Origin: Phialemonium atrogriseum
Lineage: Eukaryota; Ascomycota; Sordariomycetes; Cephalothecales; Cephalothecaceae
DNA: 64,000 nucleotides
Direction: 5' to 3'
Assembly: GCF_030411735.1 (NCBI RefSeq)
Contig: NW_026848149.1
Location: 811,323 to 875,322, forward strand
The notes under the pieces are model-generated. The model saw only the letters and a program-made list of their open reading frames with translations. It did not search any database and was not told where the DNA came from. The position numbers and the translations under genes were made by a program. Positions 1-10,596 of this stretch are shown one piece after another (the first letter of the stretch is position 1; every line of letters begins with the position of its first letter).

Positions 1-46
1 CGCCACCCGCACCTTCAGCACTAGATTCAACTGCATCTCAGCATAC

Positions 47-229
47 CAGTGGGTCTTCCGGGTCGTCACTCGGTTGAGGATGAAGGGGGATGCCGTCCTT
101 TGTTGTTTTTAGGACAGGCATCTCGGCCTTGGAGTCACTGGCAGACAGATTCTCCGTATCCATAGCAGCGTAGTCTGTCTTTGCATCCATGGCAGCCATG
201 TTGTCTGTGGCCCAAGCCTCGGGGAGCAT
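47..229 (-). CDS. MFS transporter, first exon only (cut by window edge)
   Basis: This is the N-terminal exon, 61 codons from an ATG at 229, of a major facilitator transporter. It ends in the conserved cytosolic motif PSDDPEDPL, which in this drug/proton-antiporter-like family is followed by NW and the first membrane helix. The intact transporter at 3558-5204 carries the same motif (PSDDPEDPLNW). A GTATGC donor directly follows the Leu codon, and the next in-frame codons reach a stop, so the rest should lie in an exon left of base 1. It is divergent from the regulator at 821. The family call rests on the motif only; a truncated gene copy cannot be excluded from this window. Confidence 0.6.
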
Positions 230-441
230 TCTGCAAAGATGAACGCTGCGACGCTATCTTTATTATACCCGTTCCGATTCCTGGCGAGGACAAGTAGTCC
301 AAGAGATAAACCAGCTTATCACGGCCTAGGTAGAGGAGGTACTAGCCCGCAGGCACTATCGCGAATCCAGGTTCATTGCACTGCGCTAGTTCCCCCGGAT
401 TTGGGCCGCATGTGCGCAGGTCCCCTGACAATAACGGAGGG

Positions 442-463
442 TGCGGCTTGCATGCAACCCGCA
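442..463. promoter_or_regulatory. Near-perfect 22-bp palindrome with CGG/CCG ends
   Basis: Two 11-bp arms, TGCGGCTTGCA and TGCAACCCGCA, are inverted copies with a single mismatch. The arms carry CGG and CCG triplets separated by 12 bases, the general layout of Zn2Cys6 dimer sites. It sits in the shared promoter between the MFS exon (leftward) and the Zn2Cys6 regulator gene (rightward). Binding by that regulator is inference. Confidence 0.35.
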
Positions 464-820
464 CAGCATCGATGCCCGCATAGCTCCATGACAGTGGAGC
501 ATGTTGGTGCCCTGTCTACTCTACTTTCAGTTTAGTGCTTCTCTTCCCCGCACATTGGATGCCCCGCGTTTCCTTATCTTGGACTAGTTAATCTTTGGGT
601 CACTCTTGCCACGGGCATGCATGCACATGGCGACCGGTGCCGGTCTCCAAGCAAATATGCGCCAGTGAGACTAGCGAATGTCAACCGGGTTCCATCGAAT
701 TATCGCTCATCCACAAGATCCCCCAGCTTCCGTCTCCCACTGCCCACTGCCCACTTCCAACGCGCTGCCGTTGTCGCATGCTGTCTCCCGCACGCACTGT
801 CGCCGAAGTGACGAGAAGAG

Positions 821-3061
821 ATGAGCTCGAAGACCCGTCTTGTTCCCGCCGAACTGCGGCAGCGAACGGAGCACAGTTGCGATCGGTGCAAAAGCAGGAA
901 GCAGAAGTGCAATACCTCGGCTGGCCAGCTTAGGTGCACCCATTGTCTGAAGTATGGCTACGACTGTGTCGTGACCAAGCCGCGCAAGCAACGACTTCGT
1001 GGGAGTGTCGAGGCCTACAGTGCCAGAATGGCCGCCTTGGAAGGCTTGGTGAAGGGGTTGGTGCCTGAGGCGGACCTCTCCAGTCTACAAAGCGTGCAGA
1101 GCGTGGGCCGCGCTCTGGGAATCCCGTTGCCGGACGGGGCTGCTGGTCCAGGCGACGGCCGCCCGCCGACCGAGTCCGAAGGCGGTGGCGAGAAGGGAAG
1201 CGAGCACGAGCAGCTGGTTCACGATCGGCAGGGCCAGAGCCAGTATATCGGACGGGCAAGCTCCTACTTCTTCCAGATGAAGCTCAGGGCCATGGTCAGT
1301 CCCGGCCAGAACGGTTCTATCAGACAGATGCACCTGTTCGGCCCCAACCCGGCCGACAGGAGCCTCGTGTCGGAGAGGAGCCTTGATATTACGAGACGCG
1401 ACATGGAGACTGTGGACATCCACTCCATCGCCAACTCCACCTCTCTAGACCGCCACGGGTCTGCAGCGTCCCCCAAGGCGGCTCCGAGACACACGGATCG
1501 GACGACCGTTCTCTTGATCGTCCGCGCGTTTTTCGACCGAGTCAACGTCGACTTCCCTGTCCTTCACGAAGCCTCGTTTCTCGAGACCCTGGAGGCCTGG
1601 TGCAAGTCTCCGACGGCTGCAGACCACGTGTGGCTCTGCAGCTTCCTCTGTGTCTTAATGCTAGGCCGCCGGCATTGCGACATCGACATTTCGGATGAGC
1701 AGGAGGAGCGATGGTGGCTCCAAATCCAGATGTTCCTGCCCAAGGTCATGTTCACTTCAAGTCTGGCCTCGATCCAATCCCTCATGCTAGCGGCTCTTCA
1801 TCTCCACAACACCAACTCTCGGGACATATGTTGGACGCTGACCGGTGCCGCCGTCCGCATTGGCTTTGCTATCGGGTTGCATCGAGACGATATCGAGACG
1901 GATGGGACGCCTCTGCTGCGGGAGATGAGGAAGAAGCTCTGGTGGACGCTCTATTCCTTCGAGCAGCTGCAAGTCTCCTCCTATGACAGACCGAGCGCGA
2001 TGAACGACGCCCGGCACCTGCCCGGCCCGCCGAGAGAAGGCATCCTAGGCATGGCCGCGAATAACCTCCCGGAGTATGCCACCTGGTGTAACCGGTTAGC
2101 CACCTTGCTGGGTGCCGCAAATTCGCTCCCGGAGGCCGCCAAGAGTGACTTCTCGGGCCCCCTCTCTCCCGCAGTGAAGCTCCTCTCGGATTTGACCAGT
2201 TGGAACAGGAGTCTCCCGCAACACCTCTCCATGGATGCCATCGACTCTATGCCGCCTCAGTTTCAACGCATCCTCATTCTTCTCCACGTGCAATATCACT
2301 ACACGGCCTCCTTCGTTTCCCGATATGCCCTCCTCTCGCGCTTCACTGCACTCTCCGGGGACAGCACACGTGTATTCTCAGGTTCCCTTGCCTCGATTTC
2401 CGACACCTGCATCGAGTCTGGCCGGCAGTCCTCTCAGTTGCTTCTCAAGCTCGACTCCATCAATAATTTCAACGCCGTCTCTTGGTTGGACGTGTACTAT
2501 ATCTACTCATCTACCTTGATCCTCGTCTTGAGCATCATCTGTGATGTCACGCAAGACAAGACAGAGTCGGCAACAGATACGAGACAACTCTTGGGCGATT
2601 GCTTTGAACTGTCCTCTAAATACCTGAGTGACGACAAAGTACCGGGGACCATGCGCCGCTGGTTGACTATCGTTGGCGAGCTACAGGCAATGGTTGACGA
2701 ATTCACTAACGCGCATGACGGCCGGAACAGTGGGCCTCCTTCCGGAAGAGCCTCACAACCTCCTATTCGAGGTGCGAACAAATCAAGCTCGGGCGTTGGA
2801 ATGCATGATAGCACCTTAAACATCGACAGCGGGCAATACAGAACTGACTTATCTGGCACGGTGTTGGAGCCCATTCTCGCAAGCCTGTTCGATCCCGAGA
2901 CAACGGCAGACTTTCAGTTTCCAAACCTCCCGTCTTTTCCAGGGTTTAGCTATGACTACTCCCTTCCACATGCGGGGCCCACAGAGTCCCGGGCCTGGCA
3001 GGAAATGCATTGGGAAGAAATCAGCGACATGCTCCTCGGAGCTACGGAGTCCCTAACATGA
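821..3061 (+). CDS. Zn2Cys6 fungal-specific transcription factor
   Basis: A 746-residue nuclear DNA-binding regulator with no intron. The zinc cluster is at about residues 20-49 with spacing C-x2-C-x6-C-x8-C-x2-C-x6-C, followed by a basic linker (KPRKQR) and a short region that could form the dimerisation coil. A fungal-specific transcription factor domain follows; typical features visible are FFDRVNVDFPVLHE near residue 240 and GAAVRIGFAIGLHRD near 345 (the family's xxxRxAxxLGLHRD helix). The C-terminus is low in structure and acidic. It lies between an MFS fragment and an MFS transporter, so a role in controlling export genes is plausible but not shown. The target is unknown. Confidence 0.9.
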   Translation: MSSKTRLVPAELRQRTEHSCDRCKSRKQKCNTSAGQLRCTHCLKYGYDCVVTKPRKQRLRGSVEAYSARMAALEGLVKGLVPEADLSSLQSVQSVGRALGIPLPDGAAGPGDGRPPTESEGGGEKGSEHEQLVHDRQGQSQYIGRASSYFFQMKLRAMVSPGQNGSIRQMHLFGPNPADRSLVSERSLDITRRDMETVDIHSIANSTSLDRHGSAASPKAAPRHTDRTTVLLIVRAFFDRVNVDFPVLHEASFLETLEAWCKSPTAADHVWLCSFLCVLMLGRRHCDIDISDEQEERWWLQIQMFLPKVMFTSSLASIQSLMLAALHLHNTNSRDICWTLTGAAVRIGFAIGLHRDDIETDGTPLLREMRKKLWWTLYSFEQLQVSSYDRPSAMNDARHLPGPPREGILGMAANNLPEYATWCNRLATLLGAANSLPEAAKSDFSGPLSPAVKLLSDLTSWNRSLPQHLSMDAIDSMPPQFQRILILLHVQYHYTASFVSRYALLSRFTALSGDSTRVFSGSLASISDTCIESGRQSSQLLLKLDSINNFNAVSWLDVYYIYSSTLILVLSIICDVTQDKTESATDTRQLLGDCFELSSKYLSDDKVPGTMRRWLTIVGELQAMVDEFTNAHDGRNSGPPSGRASQPPIRGANKSSSGVGMHDSTLNIDSGQYRTDLSGTVLEPILASLFDPETTADFQFPNLPSFPGFSYDYSLPHAGPTESRAWQEMHWEEISDMLLGATESLT

Positions 3062-3384
3062 AACACTTGACGGCCAACCTCAGATGAGCCGTAATTAATT
3101 AGCATTTAGTATTTAGCTTCTATAGTATAGCACTAATTGTATCAACATGCCACAATAACAGAAACCTACTAGGCGTATTTTAAAAAGATAATAATACACG
3201 GTTTTAAAAAATTTAATGTTTTTTTTTATTGTTTTTTTATCTCGTGTGTGGGATTTAAAATGGTTTTATCGGCAGCATCGAACGGCAGGTGCTTGGGGGG
3301 GGTGAGCTGACCCATTTCAAGGGGAGAGGGGGTGTCCATGAGCAGGTACACAGACTTACAACCTGAGTTGATGCCAGCAAGTCC
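3062..3384. other. Intergenic, AT-rich low-complexity stretch
   Basis: This stretch follows the regulator gene. It contains long T and A runs around 3180-3240 and a G run near 3295. I see no coding signal. Confidence 0.5.
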
Positions 3385-3451
3385 CATCCTTCGGACTTCC
3401 GGTACCGCTCTGCCGTCGTTATCTAAGAGTCTTGCACTTGAAGATTGTCAG
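3385..3451 (-). pseudogene. Decayed C-terminal scrap of an MFS gene
   Basis: Read on the minus strand, this stretch parallels the last coding part of the neighbouring transporter. LTIFKCKTLR is followed by a stop here, against LMIWKGKALRRR in the intact gene, and the following bases still match at DNA level (CTTAG...CGGTAC.GGAAGT) apart from a small deletion. It lies just downstream of the intact gene in the same orientation, which suggests a tandem copy that was mostly lost. Only about 65 bases can be aligned by eye. Confidence 0.5.
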
Positions 3452-3557
3452 CCCAGATTGGAAATATGGGTCGACTTGACCCATCTGTTGGCCGCGAATG
3501 GGTGTGGCGAAAGAGTGCGGGTTCATAGAGCACGGGGGTCGCAAACTTACAGGCTCT

Positions 3558-5204
3558 TCAATGGTGCTTAACGCTGCTTTCGGCATACTTCCAGTACCGT
3601 TCCGCCGATCGTCTCCTAAGAGCCTTGCCTTTCCAAATCATCAGCAGGAACGTGAGGGTACAGCCCAGGGACAGAAATCCTGCCATGATGAAACAATTCT
3701 GCAGCCCCATGTTCGTATACCAAGGAGTGATGCCGTATGACATGACAAAGCCCATTGTGTTCCGAATGACGATGATGGAGGTTGTTGACTGGCCGCTGAT
3801 GTCTTTGAAGCAGTCGATGTTGTATGACAGGGCGACCGATCCTCCGGCCACGCAGCTGAAGGTGAGGATCCCGAGACCGACAGCCAGGCCGGCCCAGTGG
3901 ATCTGGTGCTCCGCACCGACACCCCAGACGATGAGACCAACGCAGGACATGACCGCCGACAAGCCCAGAGGCCACAGTCTCTGCTCGGGTTCCCTGACTC
4001 CGTTGTTCCGACGGGCGAGCCAGAGAGTGAAGCGATCGGCAACCACACCGGCCCAGAGACTCCCAAAGGCGGCGCCGATGAGCGGACCAATATAGATGCA
4101 CCCGACGAGGCCCGTCGACCAGTTGTAAGGCGGGGCGCTCAGAAGCGGGCTGGCAGTGGCGTTCAGCACGTTGTACCAGCACAGGTTGATGCCGTAGATG
4201 AACCCGGCCCAGGCGACATTCGGGAACTGCACCATGATGGGAAGAGGCTGGAACATGCCCTTGAACATCTCCTTGTTGGTCTGTCGGCCCGGCATCCGCG
4301 TGAAGGGCTTCAGTCTCTCGAGGTAGGGCCTCCTTGCCGGAAAGACGGCAGTGGCCGAAGGGCCGCCGGCATCGCTTCCATCCATGGAATTCTGGTGACT
4401 ACCCTTCTTTTTGTCGCCGTCAACGATCACCGACTGCGGGGCGGGTATGGGTTCTGGATCATCCACCTCTTCCAGTCCCTCAAGAGTTTTGCGGAAGTAC
4501 ATGGTCTCTTCCATGAAGAAGAACAAGATGACAAAGGTCACTGCGGCGACCAGGGCCCCAAAATGCATCGTCCACCTCCACCCGAACGCCTCTGCGAACC
4601 AGCCGGCGATCAGGGGTGAGATGAAGTTGGAGCCGAAGAGGACAAACACGTACAGACTCATCCAGGCTCCCCGGTCGTGGGCGAAGAAGACATCGGGGAT
4701 GCTCACTTCAGGAAGGCATTCAATCGGGGCGGCGAAGAAGCCAAGAATGATACGGTGGGCATACCACTCGCCGACGGATCGAGAGTAGGCGGTCCAGACC
4801 ATGACGGGGATAGTGCCGAGTGCCGACAAAAGATAGACGCCGCGACGGCCGTAGGTGATGGCGATGGGCTGCCAGACGAGATTCCCCCAGCCCATCAACA
4901 GGATCATGTAGCCTGTCCCTTCGACCAGGGGGGCCGTGGCGATGCCGGTGTCGCGAGTGATATCTGCCAGGACCGAGTATTGCAGGGCCATGGTGAGGCC
5001 GACGCCCATCGAGTGCAGGACGACCATGGAGACGGAGAGGCGTTTGCGGGCCTCGCTCCAGTTCAGCGGATCTTCGGGGTCATCGCTGGGACGGGGGATG
5101 AGTTCAATACCATTCTTCGACTTTGACGTCCCGGGGTTCCCGGTCACATCAACGAGATGGACGGTGCCAGGGACGACGCCGGCGTGGGATCGGCGAGTAG
5201 ACAT
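3558..5204 (-). CDS. MFS transporter, DHA1-like
   Basis: A 548-residue plasma-membrane transporter of the drug:H+ antiporter 1 type, uninterrupted. The cytosolic N-terminus has PSDDPEDPLNW, then about twelve hydrophobic segments. The motif after helix 2 appears as YGRRGVY, and a long hydrophilic central loop (residues about 250-300, rich in Asp, Gly and Lys) divides the two halves. Substrate cannot be read from the sequence; fungal relatives export drugs, toxins or small acids. It is divergent from the Zn2Cys6 gene at 5969 and convergent with the regulator at 821. The decayed copy at 3385 lies just beyond its stop. Confidence 0.88.
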   Translation of the reverse strand: MSTRRSHAGVVPGTVHLVDVTGNPGTSKSKNGIELIPRPSDDPEDPLNWSEARKRLSVSMVVLHSMGVGLTMALQYSVLADITRDTGIATAPLVEGTGYMILLMGWGNLVWQPIAITYGRRGVYLLSALGTIPVMVWTAYSRSVGEWYAHRIILGFFAAPIECLPEVSIPDVFFAHDRGAWMSLYVFVLFGSNFISPLIAGWFAEAFGWRWTMHFGALVAAVTFVILFFFMEETMYFRKTLEGLEEVDDPEPIPAPQSVIVDGDKKKGSHQNSMDGSDAGGPSATAVFPARRPYLERLKPFTRMPGRQTNKEMFKGMFQPLPIMVQFPNVAWAGFIYGINLCWYNVLNATASPLLSAPPYNWSTGLVGCIYIGPLIGAAFGSLWAGVVADRFTLWLARRNNGVREPEQRLWPLGLSAVMSCVGLIVWGVGAEHQIHWAGLAVGLGILTFSCVAGGSVALSYNIDCFKDISGQSTTSIIVIRNTMGFVMSYGITPWYTNMGLQNCFIMAGFLSLGCTLTFLLMIWKGKALRRRSAERYWKYAESSVKHH

Positions 5205-5968
5205 GTCGGATAAAGGGTTAAGGCGTTAAGGGTTACGTCTACTCTCACGTTGAATGAAGCGAAGAGGACAAGGCCATATGGTCGGGAACTGGCAGACACT
5301 GTTGGGGGGAAAGGAGAAAAGAAAGCAGAGGACAAACTCGTAGATCCTTGAGCTGCGCCGACAAAAAAGTTTTCCAGTCAAGGGGTTCAATGTGCGAGCC
5401 GGTAATTACAACTTATACTGGAATCCAGGTTATGGGGCTGCCGAGGTTTTACACTAACATGTTTAGCTTGGTCGTGGTGGTATGTATGTGTGAGAATCTG
5501 CCCACTGCTCACCAATAAGATGCTTAAGCCAAGCCAACCAAAAAGATTACAAGGTACGGCGATAGTTGTTCCGTACTGGCGCCCGCAGAATCCGGTGGGC
5601 AGATACAGTCTCGCTTAACTGGTTGCTAGTGCGAACCATGAATCGCCAGCAAATTTTCACATTTTCTTAACAGAGACCCTTAACTGCCAAGACTGCTTAT
5701 TTGCCGGCCATTGTCGGCCCCCCCCACACTTTGCTTGGCGAATGACGTCGGTCGAGCCGTAGTTCGTCGGATTTTCTCTGCCCCGAGCATGGTCGCCCCG
5801 CCATTAGTCGATGTAGGGCCCCACTTTTGACCCTCGGGCTTTGGACTTCGGGTAAGGAAGGGATGGGGAGTAGGTCCAAACTTGGAAGGTTGAAGGACGA
5901 AAGTTTGAACAGAGGCACAGATGCGTCTCACCGCCAATTAAGCGACCAATTATTCCGTGATTGGTCAT
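5205..5968. promoter_or_regulatory. Shared promoter region of MFS and Zn2Cys6 genes
   Basis: A 764-bp gap between divergent genes. CGG and CCG triplets occur (for example around 5704-5718), but I see no convincing paired site. No ORF here has a recognisable product. Confidence 0.4.
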
Positions 5969-8283
5969 ATGGAGATCATCACCCCAGCAGACTACCAATC
6001 CGGCACCCGAAAACGGCCAAGGCGGAGTGGCCGGCCTTGTGATGCATGCCGCAAAAGGAAGACCCGTTGCGTCTTGGCCAATGACGGAGAGCGCCAATGC
6101 GTCCACTGCCAGCTCCGCGGATCGCCCTGTACCTTCGAGCGTGATCCCCCTGGGCGGATGCCGTCCATTCCGGGGCTGAGTGGGGGCGACCCCGGTCCCC
6201 GCACGGCGCAGACCGAGGAACAAATGTCCGTCTCCGAGGCGCCGTCTCCGACTTCTCCGGAGCACGCCGAGATAATAGCGGGGAATTCGGCCGATGAACG
6301 GCGCAGGGCAGAAGCCTCAACATCGGCCACCTCCGAGTCCGAGTTCGTCCCTGGTACCTTGACGCTTGGTCTCGCGCAGACTCGATTTGCGGAGCTGTAC
6401 GGGTTGGGAAGCGACATGGAGCCCATTCTGATGGTTTGTCGTCTCCCCACTTGTCCTTCTTCTCCTTCCTCGGCTTGGATGACAACACGGATGGACTCCC
6501 CATTGACCAACCATTCAGCGTCACCGCCCGTATGATCCCCTGACCCAGGAGTTCAGCCTCGAGACTCATGCAATCCGGCGAGTGCTCGAGCGGGATTCCG
6601 GGCTCGTTGGCTACCCTCTCACCTTCCACATGGTGTCCGATGAGAAAGCACTGGAGTTCGATGCCACCCACTCCCAGATAGACGCCATAGAAGCTTGCGT
6701 GCGGCCACACGGTCCCCGCCTCGTGGAGCTCTTCTGGCGACACGTCCAGCCCTGCTACCCCCTGGTTCACAAAGAGTTTTTCATGCAGAACTACAATCGG
6801 TCTTATCGGCAGATATCTGGCCCCCTCCTCGGTGCGGTGTATCTCTCCGCGCTACGATGGTGGTCGTACGATCCCGAGCTGTCGATCCGGCCGATGCCGG
6901 ACTCGGCCTTGTTGCGGAGGATGCTGCATCAAGCAATCTCGTCATCGTATCACCGGCCGAAGCTATCGTCAATCCAGGCCATTCTCCTGCTTCTACAGTG
7001 CCAGCCCGAGGATCCCCTCAATCCGGATCACACCTACGAGTGGGGGCTGACTTGCCAGGCATTGGCCATTGGCCAGTGTCTCGGCCTCCATCTGGATGCC
7101 AGTGATTGGTCTATACCTGCCTGGGAGAAGAATGTTCGGAAACGGCTGAGTTGGGCACTCTACATGCAGGATCGCTGGACTGCGTTGGCCTACGGACGGC
7201 CTGTGCACATCCATCACGAGGACTGGACCGTCCGGGAATTGTCGAACCTGGACTTCATCGACTGCGACAATTCGGGACTCGACGACGAGAGACGATCCAT
7301 CGGCGCGACAGGGAAGCTCCAGTTCATTCTGATGGTCCGGCTCGCACAGATCCTGTCCTCCGTTCTCTCTTCCTTCTACACGGCCCGGACCTGCTTTGAC
7401 CAAGACACGGCGCTGTTGTATCAGAGGGCCCAGCCGATATTAGACCAGCTGCAGGATTGGTACCGGAGCATCCCTTCCTCGCTGCATATGAATATCACGT
7501 ACCAGAGAAAGCTCTCCTTTCACGGTAGGTACCCGCTGCAGACAATGCCCGAGAGAGGAGAGAGACTGAGATGATTCAGGACATCTTCACTTTTCGTACT
7601 ACGGAGTGGCGATCGCCCTTCTCCGGCGGCTCATACGGTCTACAGCGCTCCCGCCGGCTTGTCTCGATAATCAAGTGCTCTCGGATGTTCGACAGTTTGC
7701 GCTGCAGACGGCGCAGAGCGCCATCGGCTTCGTCATGAATCTTCGACCGGACCAGCTCGAGGCATTTTGGTACTTTAGTGAGTCGACTTTGGGCCATCTG
7801 ACTTGGATTCTGGACCATGATATATATATATATATATATACATATGTGTAATGTCTATCCGACGCCGCTAACATCTGCTCAGCATCACCCTACCTATTTG
7901 CCCTCGTTGGGTCGTTCACGACTCTGCTCCTCGTCACGTCCCTCTCTTCCCAAGAGCGTAGCTTCTGGCAGGAGACTCTCAACTCGTATCTGTGGAATCT
8001 ACGGATGATGAGCAAAAGCAGCGAGCCGATGAGATACGCCGTGAATCGTCTGGAAGGTGCGATTCTACGGGGACTGGAGCATGCTCTCGCCGTCAACCTA
8101 GACGAGCCGCCTGATGACAACGTCAGCCCAATGATGGCGAATTACTCGACCCAGCCGTTCGAATTCACCGATTTCGGAGATTGGGACCTTGCTGCCGACG
8201 TCAATGGCGCGTTCGATCTGCTGCGCGGCGTCGACATGGATCCCAACGTGTTGATGCCGGGTGGCCCAATGAGAAGTGGCTAG
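5969..8283 (+). CDS. Zn2Cys6 fungal-specific transcription factor, four exons
   Basis: Exons 5969-6433, 6519-7524, 7580-7777 and 7883-8283 join in frame to give 689 residues. The zinc cluster begins at residue 24 (CDACRKRKTRC ... CVHCQLRGSPC) and is followed by a Pro/Gly-rich linker. The fungal transcription-factor domain spans roughly residues 185-500, with FWRHVQPCYPLVHKEFF and GQCLGLHLDASDW recognisable. Splice joints are supported by continuity, for example ILM|RHRPYDPLTQEF and FHG|HLHFSYYG. The start is the ATG at 5969; an in-frame GTG upstream is not used. It lies next to a GH32-like enzyme and a sugar porter, so it may regulate sugar use; this is inferred from position. Confidence 0.88.
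7820..7840. repeat. (TA)n microsatellite in intron 3
   Basis: About ten TA units inside the third intron of the Zn2Cys6 gene, upstream of its acceptor. Length variation here would not change the protein. Confidence 0.85.
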
Positions 8284-8372
8284 AGATGATAGAGTCTGGT
8301 CTAATAATTAACATTGTCTAATTACCAGGAGTCGATCCATTGGTACTACTGATTCCTAAACCTACTACTACT

Positions 8373-9953
8373 CTACATGCAGGTCTTGCTTATGAGGCCT
8401 CCGTGCCTAATCGAAACGTCGCTCAGCTCTACCTCACCGTCCTCGACAAACCATCCAAGTCGACCATTGTCAGCAGCTGCAAGTTCCGGAGTTGCGGGAA
8501 CCGAAACAGGGAAGCGGAAGCTGATCGATCGCCCGCCGCAGAACACCTCCAATAATGTCCCTTTGAGGAAGACGGTGACGCCGCCCGCCAGACTGACGCC
8601 GTCGTGGCGGACGAGCTCGGGACCGTCCACCGGTCGAGGCAGATGCAGCTTGTACTGGTCCGCCCAGAAGTCGTCCAGCGGGGGGAAGTCGGTGAGCAGG
8701 GTGATGGTGTATATGTCCCCGCTGCTGGGGGTGAACCGCAGACGGTGGCCCTTCTGGGTGCTGTCGGCGTGCAGGACGAGACCGAAGGAGTGAGCATCAC
8801 AGCTCCGGATGTCGAATCTGAGGAGGATGTCTCGTCCTTCTGCGACGCTGAGGTCAGGGAAAGTGACCATGGTTGATCCCAGTGAGGCCAGCGAGAGCTT
8901 TGACGGCACGCTCTTGGGCGGGACCGCGGCCGAGGTTTCGTCGAAGAGCTGCTCGACCTCAGACACGGTCGTGATTCGGAGATTGCCCTTTTCATCAGCA
9001 GACACCTCGCGGGGAACGCCAAAGTCGCCGCCCCAAAGCCACTTGCCCTCGTCCTCGACATAGTCGCCTATCCAGCCGAAGAATATCCGCCTGCTCGGGT
9101 CGCCCGCCTTGGGGCACGACTTGGCGGCGTACCACCTCCGCCCATCCAGCCGGCCGTTCGAGCCGTCGCGCGGGACCCGGAAGGGTCCGTATGGCGAGTC
9201 AGCAACGCGGTAGACGGTCCCTGAATCCGGGGCATGGAAGCGCGAGTACACGAGGTACCACTTGCCGTTGGGCAGCGTGAACAGCTCGGGGCATTCGGGG
9301 CAGAACATGTCGTTGGGCGAGTACAGCGGCTCGGGCTCAAAGGTCCACGTGTCCAGGTCGGTCGACTTGAGGAGGGCCACGCAGCCACGGCTCCAGAACG
9401 GCCCGCTGGCCAGCCGCGAGGCGATGATCATCCAGTACTGCGACTCGGCCTCGTTGTAGAAGACATACGGGTCGCGGAAGTCAATGTCCTCCAGCTTCGA
9501 CCTGCCGTCGCCGCTGAAGCTGATCTCACTGCCCGGCTGCTGGAATTTGCCGCCGTGCCGGTCCTGCGATCTTGCTCGCAGGATGACCTGTTTGCCACCC
9601 TGCGAGAGGCTGTACCCGGTGTAGAATATGTTCATATTCCCATCCGGGCCCAGCACTGCGGCCCCCGTCCATGCCCCGTCGGCGTCGGGAGATGTCGCGG
9701 ATTCTCCGGGCTTGACGCTCGGCTCATCATCTCGTGTCCAGTCCACGAGATTCTTGGATCGCATGCGCCACCAGCATGATCGCAGTCGTTGGGGGTGGTG
9801 TCTTGTGAAGGGAGGGGTTGTCAGGTGGAAGAGGTGATATGTATCATCCACCAAGATGGGAATCGCATCTGCTGCAGCTTGGGCTGGAGAGATGCGCGTG
9901 TAGGAGCCACCCTCTGGAGGGGGCGTTGGAATTTCGTTGCCGGTGCTGCCCAT
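8373..9953 (-). CDS. GH32-family beta-fructosidase-like enzyme, no signal peptide
   Basis: A 526-residue glycoside hydrolase of the GH32 type (five-bladed propeller plus beta-sandwich), hydrolysing fructose-containing saccharides. The classical WMNDPNG nucleophile motif is absent; DAIPILVDDTYHLFHL near residue 29 is in its place and keeps an Asp before the IP strand, as in divergent GH32 members. FRDPYVF near residue 157 is the RDP motif, and CPECPELF near 217 supplies the acid/base Glu. The N-terminus is polar with no signal peptide, so the enzyme should be intracellular and act on imported sugar. It is divergent from a sugar transporter, which fits that role. The exact substrate (sucrose, inulin fragments or another fructoside) is not determinable here. 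Confidence 0.82.
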   Translation of the reverse strand: MGSTGNEIPTPPPEGGSYTRISPAQAAADAIPILVDDTYHLFHLTTPPFTRHHPQRLRSCWWRMRSKNLVDWTRDDEPSVKPGESATSPDADGAWTGAAVLGPDGNMNIFYTGYSLSQGGKQVILRARSQDRHGGKFQQPGSEISFSGDGRSKLEDIDFRDPYVFYNEAESQYWMIIASRLASGPFWSRGCVALLKSTDLDTWTFEPEPLYSPNDMFCPECPELFTLPNGKWYLVYSRFHAPDSGTVYRVADSPYGPFRVPRDGSNGRLDGRRWYAAKSCPKAGDPSRRIFFGWIGDYVEDEGKWLWGGDFGVPREVSADEKGNLRITTVSEVEQLFDETSAAVPPKSVPSKLSLASLGSTMVTFPDLSVAEGRDILLRFDIRSCDAHSFGLVLHADSTQKGHRLRFTPSSGDIYTITLLTDFPPLDDFWADQYKLHLPRPVDGPELVRHDGVSLAGGVTVFLKGTLLEVFCGGRSISFRFPVSVPATPELAAADNGRLGWFVEDGEVELSDVSIRHGGLISKTCM

Positions 9954-10596
9954 GGTTTCTCTGGGTGCGTGTGTGCGTTGAGTGTAACGAGCGTGTGAAT
10001 GGGTCTTGTGTCTGTGTCCGTGTCTGTGTCTGTGTGTAACTTGTCGATCAACGAGAGTGGCATTAACTAGAACTAGACCTTGTCATTTATTCTTTCGATA
10101 GGCCAGCATATAGTCTGGCTTTAACTCCCGCGATTTAATTACACTCATCTCTCGAATTCGCCATCGCGCAAGCTTAGGCTCACCTGGCTGGCCGCGGCAA
10201 GTCTCCACAGCACAGCGCTAGTTCCGCCGGCCGTCGGCAGCCCCTGTTTGTAGCTTGCCGTCGGCATGTGTGCAAAACTAGCTGACACTAGTTGCCGTGG
10301 CATACTCAAAATGGCAAGGTGAGACTAAGACACCCGCCACACCACCCACTGCGCGGTGGCGATGACAGCCCACTCGGCTAGTCAAGACAGAAAACACGGG
10401 GCGAGCTTCTCCAGTATACTCCAGTTTCCGGGGTACGTGATCCCATCGCTCGGGGTCGTGTTTCCATCCATGTCTGGTCCGGGGCACGATATAAGAATAA
10501 CTCCCCGCCCAGTCCCGACGATCTTTCCAGCAACACCAGCCGTGGGCCGTCGAGCACCAAGACACCCGAACAATTCATCCACACAAATTTCTGACA
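9954..10596. promoter_or_regulatory. Shared promoter of GH32 and sugar-porter genes
   Basis: A 643-bp divergent promoter. It contains a TGTCTG-type microsatellite at about 10006-10037 and a GC-rich part with several CGG/CCG triplets at 10187-10250. A GCGGGG-type site is present near 10502 (as CCCCGC), matching the CreA consensus SYGGRG. Co-regulation of both flanking genes from here is inference. Confidence 0.45.

Noticed and set aside
3897..4619. 240-codon plus-strand frame
   Set aside because: Antisense of the MFS transporter; GC-rich codons keep the opposite strand open.
5957..5968. GTG start for the second Zn2Cys6 gene
   Set aside because: Fungal nuclear genes use ATG; the ATG at 5969 is in frame and precedes the zinc cluster. 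The same reasoning was applied to the transposase (24373) and the flavin-reductase-like gene (55039).
5979..6770. 263-codon minus-strand frame
   Set aside because: Antisense shadow of the second Zn2Cys6 gene; it also crosses that gene's first intron.
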